Positions 44,484 to 53,715 of a stretch of 64,000 nucleotides of DNA are shown in pieces. The notes under the pieces are model-generated. The model was not told where the DNA came from, did no database searches, and saw only the letters and a program-made list of their open reading frames with translations. This stretch comes from Fibrella aquatilis (GTDB lineage: Bacteria; Bacteroidota; Bacteroidia; Cytophagales; Spirosomataceae): positions 62,001 through 126,000 of the forward strand of contig NZ_JAFMYU010000014.1 of NCBI RefSeq assembly GCF_017353255.1, in the 5' to 3' direction. Positions within the stretch are counted from its first letter, which is position 1. Each line of letters starts with the position of its first letter. Made by a program: the position numbers and the translations under genes.

Positions 44484-45416
44484 TTATGGACGAAAAATAT
44501 ATTGGTTGTGGTAGTCTAAATAATGCGATGAGGGCCTGTTAGAAATAGGCTTTGGCAGCACAAGCAAGTCTTTTCCATGATACTGATAGTACTCACGACC
44601 ATTTTGAAACTCCTCTCTAATTCGAGTACTGACTTCCACTTTCAGTTCGGAAGTAACCGTGATATAGCCATCGTCGAAAAGCTTATGCATGTCTGACCTG
44701 AGAAGTAGGCCATTCGTTAGTTGGTGAGGTCCATCTTCTGAGTAAGGCCTTATGTGAGCAGCTTCCAGGACAGGCAATGTCTTTTCGCCTGTTATGGCGC
44801 ATCGCTTTTGATAAGCATCCATTACAGAAAGCCGGAAAGCCCCTTGACCAAGACGAACTTTTCGTAAGACGCTCTTACCATATTGTGACACTCCTTCTGA
44901 CACTTCAGAACGCTCATAGGGGTCTGACGTAGACAACCTGTATCGGTTAAGAACTTCTTCAAGCTGTTTCCACAGAGATAAACCTATTTCGCTGGTAGTA
45001 CTGTATTTCTTCCCCTGAACGATACTATTACTCCAATCTGCGGGAATCGTTATCCAGTCTTCCTCCTTAAAAAAGATTGGGCTTGTTAATGCTATGCAGC
45101 CAATTGTGGGATTACGTTCATTGGAATTTCGGTAGTGTTGAATAGCTATCCTGAATTGTTCCAAGGTGTCGAAACCATTGCGCTTCTGAAAAGTATCCCA
45201 TGCCACTGACAGAGGCAATTGACTTTGCGCGGCAAAAAAACCGATACCGCCGATGGCATTGTAAGGACTTTTCAATTTGAACAGAAATGGGCCGTTTACG
45301 TCAAGAGCGCGAAAAGCAGTGCGCCCCCCAGGTTGCCAGAAGTTCACATCTTCTGGATTTTGTTTATGTAAATAATTGTACCAACGCCAATCGGTTACGC
45401 CCAAATAGTATTCCAT
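44484..45416 (-). CDS. HNH endonuclease (McrA-like)
   Basis: 310 residues from the ATG at 45416 (EYYLGVTDWRWYNYLHKQNP); the longer frame starts at 45473. C-terminal HNH domain: CAITGEKTLPVLEAAHIRPY, then TNGLLLRSDMHKLFDDGYI. The N-terminal domain (VNFWQPGG ... LFKLKSPYN) resembles modified-base-binding PUA-like modules of restriction enzymes. Likely a methylation-dependent restriction enzyme or a defence nuclease. AT-richer than its neighbours, so probably acquired. Confidence 0.85.
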   Translation of the reverse strand: MEYYLGVTDWRWYNYLHKQNPEDVNFWQPGGRTAFRALDVNGPFLFKLKSPYNAIGGIGFFAAQSQLPLSVAWDTFQKRNGFDTLEQFRIAIQHYRNSNERNPTIGCIALTSPIFFKEEDWITIPADWSNSIVQGKKYSTTSEIGLSLWKQLEEVLNRYRLSTSDPYERSEVSEGVSQYGKSVLRKVRLGQGAFRLSVMDAYQKRCAITGEKTLPVLEAAHIRPYSEDGPHQLTNGLLLRSDMHKLFDDGYITVTSELKVEVSTRIREEFQNGREYYQYHGKDLLVLPKPISNRPSSHYLDYHNQYIFRP

Positions 45417-45500
45417 ACCGTCAAGATGAATAATTATAGATTCTGTAAGGTGTGGGTCAGAAACACAGAGCATACATCGCCGGGGCCGCTAGGCGAAATT

Positions 45501-45656
45501 ATGATTAACCTGCGGAACGGTGCAAAGTCAGTCGAATTACTGCTGTATCCTGACGATCAGCGCAAGTTTGTCTGTCTTAGCACTGATGAACCGCCACAGC
45601 AAGGACCACTTACGCCTGACTCACTCCACAAAATCATGCTTTGGCTGAATAGGTAA
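45501..45656 (+). CDS. Short hypothetical protein (uncertain)
   Basis: 51 residues from the ATG at 45501 (INLRNGAKSVELLLYPDDQR); the frame is open from 45426 and overlaps the HNH gene's upstream region. No family recognised. Could be chance. Confidence 0.25.
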   Translation: MINLRNGAKSVELLLYPDDQRKFVCLSTDEPPQQGPLTPDSLHKIMLWLNR

Positions 45657-45751
45657 GCTATTCGATTATTTTATAAGCACAAAAAGGCGAGTGGCTGGGA
45701 TACCTAGCCACTCGCTTCGCTTCAGACGTGTATGTTCGTTGCTTGCTGATG

Positions 45752-46486
45752 CTACCGGTTTTTGTTGGCCCGTTCCATGCCGTTGTAGATTTTGTCGGCG
45801 GTGCTGTAGGCTTCTACGTAGGCGGGGCCAGAGACCATGAATTGCTTGCCATCGGGGCTGATCTTTACGGCCATGTCTTTGGCAGTTGAACTGATCGATA
45901 CCGTGAAATGGGCCTCCCCGCTCTTGGGCGACCATTCGGGCGTGGCTTGGCCAATGCGTTGCATGACTTCGTAGGGGTAGCGCATCATCATTTCATAGGC
46001 TTTGCCGGTGCAGGCCACGGGGGCCTCTACCGTCAGCGAAAATTTGCTGCGGAGGGTCTTAATCATCTCGTCAATCATAGGGCGGTTTTCCTTTTCTACC
46101 TGCTTGTCATCAACGGCAAGGGTCATCAGATCGCCGATTTTCTCGCGCTTGGCGTACTCCACGGCGTAGCGTACCCAGTAGCGCATGGACGGGAAACCCC
46201 CTTCGTTGGTGTCGATGTTGGGGTCGGTAAACTTGGTCCAGCAGGTGGGTGAAAACTTAAACGTGAAGCACTTGTCCACAATTTGGGCGTTGAGGTAGGA
46301 TTGCTCCGAGAAGAGTCTGTCTACAAATTCGGCCTTTTTTTCTTTGTCTTCAGCCGGAGCCGTCGAGGCTGGGGCGGCCGCTGAAGCAGCGGCGGTGGCG
46401 GGTTTGGCAGCGGCCGTTTTTGCCGATTGGGCCTGGGCGAGGTAGCCCGCGCTGAGTAGAGCAAGGGTAAGTAATGGTCTGATCAT
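45752..46486 (-). CDS. Secreted protein with an Ala/Pro-rich linker, unknown function
   Basis: 244 residues. Signal peptide (about 1-19), then a low-complexity Ala/Lys/Pro segment to about residue 48, then a globular part starting EFVDRLFSEQSYLNAQIVDK with two cysteines (CFTFKFSPTCW). No motif recognised. Conserved-looking but unnamed. Confidence 0.7.
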   Translation of the reverse strand: MIRPLLTLALLSAGYLAQAQSAKTAAAKPATAAASAAAPASTAPAEDKEKKAEFVDRLFSEQSYLNAQIVDKCFTFKFSPTCWTKFTDPNIDTNEGGFPSMRYWVRYAVEYAKREKIGDLMTLAVDDKQVEKENRPMIDEMIKTLRSKFSLTVEAPVACTGKAYEMMMRYPYEVMQRIGQATPEWSPKSGEAHFTVSISSTAKDMAVKISPDGKQFMVSGPAYVEAYSTADKIYNGMERANKNR

Positions 46487-46572
46487 GGGTTAATTGGGTA
46501 AGTTGTCACCGCTATAGTACACCCATAGACTGACTTTTGCCAATGTCATTTAGCAATAGGCAACCAGGGCAC

Positions 46573-46602
46573 AAAAAAGCCCCCCGCTATGTAACGGGGG
46601 GC
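46573..46602 (-). terminator. Rho-independent terminator of the leu operon
   Basis: On the minus strand a perfect GC stem (GCCCCCCG / CGGGGGGC, loop TTACATAG) is followed by TTTTTT. It sits 13 bp after the leuA stop. Confidence 0.93.
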
Positions 46603-46614
46603 GCGGGTTGGCAG

Positions 46615-47754
46615 CTATCGAACCAACTCCATTAAATCTTTGTCATTCACCTCTTTACGTACGTCGGCCATGTCGAGAAACTGAGTGTAGATGGTGTCGA
46701 GGGTGGGTTTGTCGTAGCGGTAGCCCAGCAGTTCGAGGCGGTGTTTCAGGGCGTGGCGACCGCTGCGGGCGGTCAGGATAATCAGTGATTTATCAACCCC
46801 CACGTCGAGCGGGTTCATGATCTCGTAGTTCTCCGTATGCTTCAGGTGCCCGTCCTGATGAATGCCCGACGAATGCGCGAAGGCGTTGCGGCCCACAATG
46901 GCTTTGTTGGCCTGCACCGGCATCCGCATCAGGTCCGATACCAACCGGCTGACGGGGTAAAGCCGCCTCGTGTCGATGCCTGTTTCAAAACCAAGCTCGG
47001 AATGCACCTTCATGGCCATCACCACTTCTTCCAGCGAGGTGTTGCCCGCCCGTTCGCCAATGCCGTTGATGGTGCATTCAATCTGCCGCGCCCCGTTCAT
47101 GATGCCCGCCAGCGAATTAGCCGTGGCCAGGCCCAGGTCGTTGTGGCAGTGAATGGAGATGGTGGCTTTGTCTACATTGGGTACGCAGTTATAGATGTAT
47201 TTGATCTTCTCGCCATATTCGCCCGGTAGGCAGTAGCCCGTGGTGTCGGGGATGTTGACCACCGTGGCGCCAGCTTTGATGACGGCCTCGGTAAGGCGGC
47301 AAAGGAACTCCAGATCGGCCCGACCGGCATCTTCGGCATAAAACTCTACGTCGTCCACGTAGGTCCGGGCGTGCTTCACGGCACGTACGGCCTGCTCCAG
47401 AATGGCTTCGCGGGTGCTGCTGAATTTATTCCGAATGTGAATATCCGATGCACCGATGCCCGTATGAATCCGGCCCCGCTTGGCATGTTTCAGGGCTTCA
47501 CCCGCCGCGTCGATGTCGCCAACTACGGCCCGCGAGAGGGCACAAACGGTAGGGTTGGTCACGGCCTTGGCAATCTCGACCACCGACCGGAAATCACCTG
47601 GACTAGAAATTGGGAAACCTGCTTCGATCACGTCTACCCCCAGTCGCTCCAGTTCAAGTGCTACCTGCACTTTTTCGCCTGTAGTGAGCTGACAGCCAGG
47701 CACCTGCTCGCCGTCGCGAAGTGTAGTGTCGAAGATATAGATACGGTTTGCCAT
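46615..47754 (-). CDS. leuA: 2-isopropylmalate synthase
   Basis: 379 residues. [20 protein letters not shown] at the N-terminus, [20 protein letters not shown] (metal ligands HxH) and [20 protein letters not shown]. Condenses acetyl-CoA with 2-ketoisovalerate, the first step of leucine synthesis. The C-terminal leucine-binding regulatory domain is absent, so it may not be feedback-inhibited in the usual way; short forms are common in this phylum. It has its own promoter. Confidence 0.93.
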   Translation of the reverse strand: MANRIYIFDTTLRDGEQVPGCQLTTGEKVQVALELERLGVDVIEAGFPISSPGDFRSVVEIAKAVTNPTVCALSRAVVGDIDAAGEALKHAKRGRIHTGIGASDIHIRNKFSSTREAILEQAVRAVKHARTYVDDVEFYAEDAGRADLEFLCRLTEAVIKAGATVVNIPDTTGYCLPGEYGEKIKYIYNCVPNVDKATISIHCHNDLGLATANSLAGIMNGARQIECTINGIGERAGNTSLEEVVMAMKVHSELGFETGIDTRRLYPVSRLVSDLMRMPVQANKAIVGRNAFAHSSGIHQDGHLKHTENYEIMNPLDVGVDKSLIILTARSGRHALKHRLELLGYRYDKPTLDTIYTQFLDMADVRKEVNDKDLMELVR

Positions 47755-47758
47755 AGTT

Positions 47759-47801
47759 TGTAGTGAAATACCGCGCTTAGCGAAATTTCACTACAAAAAT
47801 A
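47759..47801 (-). promoter_or_regulatory. leuA promoter and inverted-repeat leader
   Basis: Minus-strand TATTTTTG (47794-47801) matches TAnnTTTG. It overlaps an 11-bp perfect inverted repeat, TGTAGTGAAAT at 47759-47769 and its complement at 47785-47795, which covers the likely transcription start. It could be a repressor site or a leader hairpin controlling leuA. Confidence 0.5.
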
Positions 47802-47841
47802 GAACAGCTTACCTAACAGCCAAATATGCCGCGCAATTTTA

Positions 47842-48915
47842 TCAGGCCAACTGAGCCAGCACTTGCGCACCCATTGCCGCTGTGTTCAGCAGTTTGTCGG
47901 CGGGGGTGTTAGCGTCGGCAATATCGCGGGTCCGGTAGCCCGCTTTCAATACGGCATCTACGGCGGCAATGACGGCTTCTGATTCGGCTTTCAAACCAAA
48001 CGAAATATCAAGCAGCAGCGCCGCCGATAGCACCGACGCCAGCGGATTAGCCACGCCCATGCCCGTGATATCGTGCGCCGACCCGTGAATGGGTTCATAC
48101 ACGCCCGTGCTGTCGCCTACGGAAGCTGACGCCAGCATACCCATCGACCCGGCAATTTGGCTGGCTTCGTCGGTGAGGATATCGCCGAAGAGGTTGCCCG
48201 TCACGACCACGTCGAAGCGTTTAGGGTCCTTAATCAGCATCATGGCGGCAGAATCGACAAACTGATGTTCGGTCTCCACGTCGGGGTATCGTTTGGCCAC
48301 TTCCTGCACCACTTCGCGCCATAAGCGGCTGCTTTCCAATACGTTGGCTTTGTCAACCGAGCATACTTTGCTGCGGCGGGTGCGGGCGGCTTCGTAGGCT
48401 TTCACGGCAATGCGCTCGATCTCATAGCGCTGATACACCATCAGATCCGAGGCTGTGTTGCGATCTTCCGAGCGTTTCTTTTCACCAAAATAGACATCGC
48501 CGGTTAGCTCGCGGAAGAACAGAATGTCCGCCCCGCGCAGGATTTCGGGCTTAATGCTCGATGCATCCAGCAGTTCGTCAAACAGCTTAATAGGCCGCAG
48601 GTTGGCGTAGAGACCCAGCTCTTTCCGCATCTGCAACAGGCCCTGCTCCGGCCGCACCTTAGCCGAGGGGTCGTTGTCGTATTTGGGGTGGCCCACGGCA
48701 CCAAACAGCACGGCATCGGCAGCGCGCATCTTGGTCAGTGTCTCGTCGGGCAGGGCCTTACCCGTGGCTTCGATAGCTACGTGGCCAATGAGGGCTTCGT
48801 CATACGTGAAATCGTGCCCGAACTTGGCGGCAATGGCTTCCAGAACCTGCTTGCCAACGGTGGTTACTTCCGCCCCGATACCGTCGCCGGGGACTATGAG
48901 GATGTGTTTTTTCAT
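47842..48915 (-). CDS. leuB: 3-isopropylmalate dehydrogenase
   Basis: 357 residues. VPGDGIGAEVTTVGKQVLEA at the start, LFGAVGHPKYDNDPSAKVRP, and the metal/NAD signature NLFGDILTDEASQIAGSMGM. Converts 3-isopropylmalate to 2-ketoisocaproate. Overlaps the upstream gene by 4 nt. Confidence 0.97.
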   Translation of the reverse strand: MKKHILIVPGDGIGAEVTTVGKQVLEAIAAKFGHDFTYDEALIGHVAIEATGKALPDETLTKMRAADAVLFGAVGHPKYDNDPSAKVRPEQGLLQMRKELGLYANLRPIKLFDELLDASSIKPEILRGADILFFRELTGDVYFGEKKRSEDRNTASDLMVYQRYEIERIAVKAYEAARTRRSKVCSVDKANVLESSRLWREVVQEVAKRYPDVETEHQFVDSAAMMLIKDPKRFDVVVTGNLFGDILTDEASQIAGSMGMLASASVGDSTGVYEPIHGSAHDITGMGVANPLASVLSAALLLDISFGLKAESEAVIAAVDAVLKAGYRTRDIADANTPADKLLNTAAMGAQVLAQLA

Positions 48916-50426
48916 TCTAAGTTATTCAACATTTTCTGCGTTGCCTTGATGGCCGACACGGTTTGGTCAGAGTCGAGGCCGCGGGTTTTGAACTCGTGGA
49001 CGCCTGATCGCCAGGTAATGATAGTTTCGCAAAGGGCATCGGTCCGGCCCCCCGTCGGGATCCGCACGGCGTAGTCGATGAGGTCGGGAAGGGTCTGGTT
49101 TTTGTGGCTGTACACCTTTTTCAGGGCATTCATGAAGGCATCATATTGCCCGTCGCCCTGGGCGTTTTCTTCAAACAACTCATTGTCGACCCGTACGCGT
49201 AGCGTGGCCGAGGGTTTCAGGTCTTTCGAGTGCGTCAGAACATAGTTTAGCACTTCCACCCGCGCCACAACGGCCGTATTGTGCAACACGTCGGCTATCA
49301 CATAGGGCAAGTCTTCTCGTGTGACGGCCTCTTTCAGGTCGCCGAGTTCGATTACCCGGTCGGTTACTTTCTTCAGATCATCGTCCGAGAGTTGAATGCC
49401 CAACTCGCGGAGGTTGTTCTCGATATTGGCCTTGCCCGACATTTTTCCCAGCGCATAAGAGCGTTTCCGGCCAAAGCGTTCGGGCAGTAAGGCGTTGAAG
49501 TACAGGTTGTTCTTCTTGTCGCCGTCGGCGTGGATACCCGCCGTTTGGGTAAAGACGTTGTCGCCCACCACGGGTTTGTTGTCGGGAATGCGCAGGCCCG
49601 AAAACGTCTCCACGATCTTGCTCACCTGGTACAGCGATTTTTCGGCCACTCCCATGCGCAAATCGGGCATGAAATCGCGGAGGGCGGCCAGGGTACTGGC
49701 CAGAGGCGCATTGCCCGCCCGTTCGCCTAAGCCATTGACCGTCAGGTGGATACCGTGTACCCCCGCCCGAACGGCTTCCATCACGTTAGCCACGCCGAGG
49801 TCGTAGTCGTTGTGGGCGTGAAAGTCGAAGTGGAGGGTAGGGTAGCGGCTTACCAGCTGATTGACAAAGGCGTAGCTTTCGGCGGGCGTCAGCACCCCCA
49901 GTGTGTCGGGCAGGAGCACGCGGCGGATGGGCTGTGTGGCCAGGAAATCGAGGTATTGCAAGACATATGCCGGCGAATTACGCATGCCGTTGCTCCAGTC
50001 TTCCAGGTACACATTTACCTGTAAATCAGCCGTTTGTGCGCAGGAAATGACCTGCCTGATGTCGGCAAAATGGGCTTCGGGCGTTTTCTTGAGCTGGTGG
50101 GTAAGGTGATTCAGCGATCCCTTCGTGAGCAGGTTCATTACCCGCGCCCCCGACGCCCGCATCCAGTCGAGCGAGGCGTGGCCGTCTACGAAGGTGAGCA
50201 CCTCGATCTTGTCGAGCATACCCACGCCGGTAGCCCAGCGGGTGATCTGCTGCACGGCTTCCAGTTCACCCGCCGACACCCGCGCCGAGGCTACCTCCAC
50301 GCGATCTACTTTGACCTCGGTGAGCAGCAACTGCGCCAGGGCCAGCTTTTCGGCAGCCGAAAATGACACCCCGCTGGTCTGTTCACCATCGCGGAGAGTC
50401 GTGTCCATGATTTCTAAGTAGCGCAT
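48912..50426 (-). CDS. Citramalate/2-isopropylmalate synthase-like enzyme with regulatory domain
   Basis: 504 residues from the ATG at 50426. [40 protein letters not shown] and GLGERAGNAPLASTLAALRD are the catalytic features. The C-terminal ~130 residues resemble the LeuA dimer/regulatory domain. With a separate leuA present, this paralogue is best read as (R)-citramalate synthase for isoleucine by the pyruvate route, sharing LeuCDB for the later steps. A second isopropylmalate synthase remains possible. Confidence 0.8.
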   Translation of the reverse strand: MRYLEIMDTTLRDGEQTSGVSFSAAEKLALAQLLLTEVKVDRVEVASARVSAGELEAVQQITRWATGVGMLDKIEVLTFVDGHASLDWMRASGARVMNLLTKGSLNHLTHQLKKTPEAHFADIRQVISCAQTADLQVNVYLEDWSNGMRNSPAYVLQYLDFLATQPIRRVLLPDTLGVLTPAESYAFVNQLVSRYPTLHFDFHAHNDYDLGVANVMEAVRAGVHGIHLTVNGLGERAGNAPLASTLAALRDFMPDLRMGVAEKSLYQVSKIVETFSGLRIPDNKPVVGDNVFTQTAGIHADGDKKNNLYFNALLPERFGRKRSYALGKMSGKANIENNLRELGIQLSDDDLKKVTDRVIELGDLKEAVTREDLPYVIADVLHNTAVVARVEVLNYVLTHSKDLKPSATLRVRVDNELFEENAQGDGQYDAFMNALKKVYSHKNQTLPDLIDYAVRIPTGGRTDALCETIITWRSGVHEFKTRGLDSDQTVSAIKATQKMLNNLE

Positions 50427-50435
50427 GGTAGAGGA

Positions 50436-50530
50436 GTGATGAGTGGTGAATGGTAAGTGATGAGTTTGCTGCCGCAGGCGAACTACTCTGGCGGCAGCAA
50501 ACTCATCACTTACCATTCACCACTCATCAC
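50436..50530. repeat. Hairpin with perfect 40-bp arms between leuD and the citramalate synthase gene
   Basis: Arms 50436-50475 and 50491-50530 are exact complements of CATCAC/CATTCACC words. It fills the gap from the leuD stop to the next start. The inner module AGCAAACTCATCACT is shared with the neighbouring 51.2-kb hairpin. Confidence 0.97.
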
Positions 50531-50534
50531 TTAG

Positions 50535-51146
50535 TCAAAAGGGTCTCGCGTCAGCAAACTGGACGATCTCGTCTTTCATGGAAAGCAGGTAGTCGATATC
50601 GTCGTAGCCGTTGAGGAGGTTGTTTTTCTTGTAGCCGTTGATGTCGAACGACTCGCTTTCGCCGGTTGTCAGGAGCGTGATGGTCTGGTCGGGCAGGTTC
50701 ACTTCCAGTTCCGTGTTGGGGTCGGCGTCGATAGCGGCGAAGATGCGGGCCAGAAACTCGGGACTAACCTGCACGGGTAAGATGCCGATATTCAGCGCGT
50801 TACCTTTAAAGATGTCGGCAAAAAAGCTCGACACTACGCAACGAAAACCGTAGTCATAGATGGCCCAGGCGGCATGTTCCCGGCTCGAGCCGCTGCCGAA
50901 GTTTTTGCCACCAACCAGAATTTTGCGGGGCAACCCTTCGCCAGTGTATGTTGGGTCATTTAGTACGAAATCGGCTTTTGGTGAGCCGTCGGCAGTGTAC
51001 CGCCAGTCGCGGAACAGGTTGTCGCCGAAACCTTTGCGCTCGGTGGCTTTCAAAAAGCGAGCAGGGATAATCTGGTCCGTATCGACGTTCTCGATAGGCA
51101 TCGGAACGGCGGTGGAGCGAAGTATAGTGAAGTGGTCGTAGGCCAT
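50535..51146 (-). CDS. leuD: 3-isopropylmalate dehydratase small subunit
   Basis: 203 residues from the ATG at 51146 ([20 protein letters not shown]). [12 protein letters not shown] and [20 protein letters not shown] are the small-subunit signatures. Works with LeuC in isomerisation of 2- to 3-isopropylmalate. Confidence 0.96.
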   Translation of the reverse strand: MAYDHFTILRSTAVPMPIENVDTDQIIPARFLKATERKGFGDNLFRDWRYTADGSPKADFVLNDPTYTGEGLPRKILVGGKNFGSGSSREHAAWAIYDYGFRCVVSSFFADIFKGNALNIGILPVQVSPEFLARIFAAIDADPNTELEVNLPDQTITLLTTGESESFDINGYKKNNLLNGYDDIDYLLSMKDEIVQFADARPF

Positions 51147-51155
51147 ATTTTTTGA

Positions 51156-51266
51156 ACGATGAGTGCTAAACGATGAGCGGTCCGCCGCTGCGGTGATGAG
51201 TTTGCTTACGCGCGAGTTGTAAGCTTGCGACAGCAAACTCATCACTCATCGTTTAGCACTCATCAC
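51156..51266. repeat. Hairpin between leuC and leuD with a 16-nt insertion in one arm
   Basis: Right arm about 51232-51266; left arm 51156-51209 with an extra 16-nt insertion (51177-51192) that splits the match. Words CATCACT and CATCGTTTAGCACT. It begins inside the first base of the leuC stop codon and ends 9 bp before the leuD start. Confidence 0.93.
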
Positions 51267-52666
51267 TAAATTAGTTCTCTTGGGTCTGTTACTACGCCTG
51301 TGACGGCGGCGGCGGCGGCAACGAGGGGGCTGGCTAGGAGGGTGCGAGCACCGGGGCCTTGCCGACCCTCAAAATTGCGATTGGAGGTCGATACGGCATA
51401 TTTGCCCGCCGGAATTTTGTCTTCGTTCATAGCCAGACAAGCCGAACAACCGGGCTGACGAAGCGCGAAACCGGCCTCGGTCAGCACGTCGAGAATACCC
51501 TCTGCCTTAATCTGCGCTTCCACAATATGCGACCCCGGCACGAGCCAGGCCGTCACGTTGACGGCCTTTTGACGGCCCTTCACGATGGACGCAAACGCCC
51601 GGAAATCTTCGATGCGGCCATTGGTGCAACTCCCCAAAAACACAAAGTCGATGGGCTTACCCAGCATAGACTCGTTTTCGGCGAAACCCATGTACGTCAG
51701 CGACTTCTGGTAGCTGGCATCACCGTCGGCCTGATTGGCCGATAGCGGAATTTGCCTCGTCACGCCCGTGCCCATGCCAGGGTTGGTGCCGTAAGTAATC
51801 TGGGGTTCAATGTCCGCTGCGTGAAATGTCATGTCCACGTCGAACGCAGCTCCATCGTCTGTTTTGAGGCTTTCCCAATAGGGCACCAGCTTGTCCCAGG
51901 CGTCACCCTGCGGAGCCAAATCGCGGCCTTTCAGGTAAGCCAGCGTGGTTTGGTCGGGGGCCACCATGCCGCCGCGCGCGCCCATTTCGATGCTCATGTT
52001 GCAGACCGTCATGCGGCCTTCCATGCTCATGGTGCGGAACACGTCGCCGGCATATTCAACGAAATAGCCCGTGGCGCCGCTAGCCGAAATCTGCGAAATG
52101 ATGTACAGGGCCACGTCTTTAGGCACCACACCCTTGCCCAGCGTGCCGTTGACCGAAATCCGCATTTTCTTTGGCTTGGGCTGCATAATGCACTGCGTAG
52201 CCAGCACCATCTCTACCTCCGACGTGCCTATACCAAACGCAATGGCCCCAAACGCCCCGTGGGTAGAGGTGTGCGAGTCGCCGCAGACGATGGTCATGCC
52301 GGGCAGGGTAATGCCGTTTTCTGGCCCCACCACGTGCACAATGCCATTTTTCTGGTGCCCCAGGCCCCAGTGCGAGATGTTGTATCTGGCACTATTCCGT
52401 GCCAGCGCATCCAGCTGATTCGCCGACAGCGGGTCGGCTACGGGCAGGTGCTGATTAAGCGTGGGCGTGTTATGGTCGGCAGTGGCGAAGGTGCGTTCCG
52501 AGAACAGCACGGGGGCATTACGGCCTTCCAGACCCAGAAACGCCACTGGCGAGGTTACTTCGTGGATGAAGTGCCGGTCGATAAAGAACACGTCCGGCCC
52601 ATCATCGATGTGCCGGATCACGTGCGCGTCCCAGACTTTGTCAAAAAGTGTAGTGGGGGTAGGCAT
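51266..52666 (-). CDS. leuC: 3-isopropylmalate dehydratase large subunit
   Basis: 466 residues. [20 protein letters not shown], and Fe-S cluster cysteines in [13 protein letters not shown] and [11 protein letters not shown]. First gene of the leuC-leuD-synthase-leuB unit. A poor -7 box (CAACTTTG on the minus strand, 52699-52706) may be its promoter. Confidence 0.97.
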   Translation of the reverse strand: MPTPTTLFDKVWDAHVIRHIDDGPDVFFIDRHFIHEVTSPVAFLGLEGRNAPVLFSERTFATADHNTPTLNQHLPVADPLSANQLDALARNSARYNISHWGLGHQKNGIVHVVGPENGITLPGMTIVCGDSHTSTHGAFGAIAFGIGTSEVEMVLATQCIMQPKPKKMRISVNGTLGKGVVPKDVALYIISQISASGATGYFVEYAGDVFRTMSMEGRMTVCNMSIEMGARGGMVAPDQTTLAYLKGRDLAPQGDAWDKLVPYWESLKTDDGAAFDVDMTFHAADIEPQITYGTNPGMGTGVTRQIPLSANQADGDASYQKSLTYMGFAENESMLGKPIDFVFLGSCTNGRIEDFRAFASIVKGRQKAVNVTAWLVPGSHIVEAQIKAEGILDVLTEAGFALRQPGCSACLAMNEDKIPAGKYAVSTSNRNFEGRQGPGARTLLASPLVAAAAAVTGVVTDPRELI

Positions 52667-53066
52667 AGTTGACGAGGAGGAAATTGAGTACGATAGTACA
52701 AAGTTGTCTCTTCGCCCTCACCCACACATCCCGCCATTCGTCCAGTAAATAGCGATTTTAGTTCACGGGGTAATGATGGCCGTGGAACTGCATTACCGTT
52801 CAGGCTAAACTTAACACTGTAGTACCTGAAGGAATTTTATTCAGCAGTGCTTGATGTAGCGGTTTTAGCAAGGGTATAGTATTGCTAAAAGCAGTAAGCA
52901 GTTAACCTTCAGCAAGGGTAACGAGTTTGGCGCTGCACTTGTACAAATTTATCTTGATCACATGGTATGAATAAGTATAGTTCTGGCTACTTTTGTGTAT
53001 AGGAAAGCGATACAGTTAGACGATATCTAGTACAGAGTGCATTATAATTTTAAAATTGATAGGTCA
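52667..53066. other. Intergenic regulatory region with an inverted repeat and a promoter
   Basis: About 400 bp without a gene between divergent leuC and the zinc-ribbon gene. It holds a 9-bp inverted repeat TTTTAGCAA / TTGCTAAAA (52863-52890), two direct copies of AGCAAGGGTA (52867 and 52911), and the -7 box TACTTTTG at 52988-52995 for the plus-strand gene. AT-richer than the leu genes. Confidence 0.5.
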
Positions 53067-53321
53067 ATGATTAAAATAGAGTGCCCTACCTGCGGTGATG
53101 TAACTTATGCAGGAAAAGAGAAAACAACTAATCGCACGGTTGAGGTAGTGTATGGTCGGTGTACAGATGGTAGTGGTGAATATGATTGCTCTGTGTGTTG
53201 CACTGACACCAGTCCACGAGAAAGTACCTTATTTATAAAGGGTGATTTCGATGACATCGTGGTGGGTATTGAGAGCAAATACACAGTTGATGAGTCAACG
53301 GGAACCCAGAACTGTTTTTAA
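53067..53321 (+). CDS. Small cysteine-rich (zinc-ribbon-like) protein
   Basis: 84 residues from the ATG at 53067 (a GTG in frame lies at 53037). IKIECPTCGDVTY at the start and CSVCCTDTSPRES in the middle give pairs of cysteines suited to metal binding. No further motif. The function is unknown; AT-rich, so probably accessory. Confidence 0.6.
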   Translation: MIKIECPTCGDVTYAGKEKTTNRTVEVVYGRCTDGSGEYDCSVCCTDTSPRESTLFIKGDFDDIVVGIESKYTVDESTGTQNCF

Positions 53322-53349
53322 CGAGTTGAGCTTTTACGGATAGATTTTA

Positions 53350-53378
53350 GAGGATCCTTTTGGGGACCTCTTTTTTTA
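53350..53378. terminator. Terminator between the zinc-ribbon gene and the GNAT operon
   Basis: GAGGATCC ... GGGGACCTC stem (one mismatch, one wobble) followed by seven T. Converging transcription meets here. Confidence 0.65.
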
Positions 53379-53382
53379 TGCC

Positions 53383-53550
53383 CTAAATTCTTTGCTGATT
53401 TCGCCTCGTCTTACGTGCTGCTTTGATCATTGCACTACGTTTGGCTTTATTCGCAGCAATGAATTCACTGAGTAACAATTTTTCTCTTTCCGTCAGTGGC
53501 CTTGGGTCAACTACGAAGTCAACGTCAATGGGTTCTTTGAGCAGGCCCAT
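53383..53550 (-). CDS. Small paralogous partner protein B of the GNAT-like gene
   Basis: 55 residues: MGLLKEPIDVDFVVDPRPLT, then EREKLLLSEFIAANKAKRSA and a basic tail. It is related to the preceding small protein (LKEPI-DVDF-PLTEREKLLLSEFI versus KKPLIEPDF-PLTKEEEQALSRYF). It starts 3 bp after the stop of partner A. Acidic/hydrophobic start and basic end suit an antitoxin-like or adaptor peptide, but the role is unknown. Confidence 0.7.
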   Translation of the reverse strand: MGLLKEPIDVDFVVDPRPLTEREKLLLSEFIAANKAKRSAMIKAARKTRRNQQRI

Positions 53551-53553
53551 AGC

Positions 53554-53715
53554 TTATGCAGGGTGCCGTTTTGGGCTGACTATTCTTCCTGTAGATGCTT
53601 TGCGAATTAGTCGTTGTTTTTTTGATGCGAAATAGCGCGATAGGGCTTGTTCTTCCTCTTTGGTCAACGGTCCCTGACCACCAATAAAATCAGGTTCGAT
53701 TAATGGCTTTTTCAT
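53554..53715 (-). CDS. Small paralogous partner protein A of the GNAT-like gene
   Basis: 53 residues: MKKPLIEPDFIGGQGPLTKE, then EEQALSRYFASKKQRLIRKA. The start overlaps the stop of the GNAT-like gene as ATGA (53712-53715), so the two are translationally coupled. It is paralogous to partner B. A family with this start pattern seems common beside such GNAT-like genes in this phylum (from memory). Confidence 0.75.
   Translation of the reverse strand: MKKPLIEPDFIGGQGPLTKEEEQALSRYFASKKQRLIRKASTGRIVSPKRHPA

Noticed and set aside
51752-52672. 306-codon open frame antisense to leuC
   Set aside because: Shadow of leuC; rich in His/Arg/Val as typical for antisense frames in this genome.
53423-53635. 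Plus-strand 70-codon open frame
   Set aside because: Antisense to the two small paralogous proteins, which have matching motifs, coupling to the GNAT gene and a consistent operon layout.
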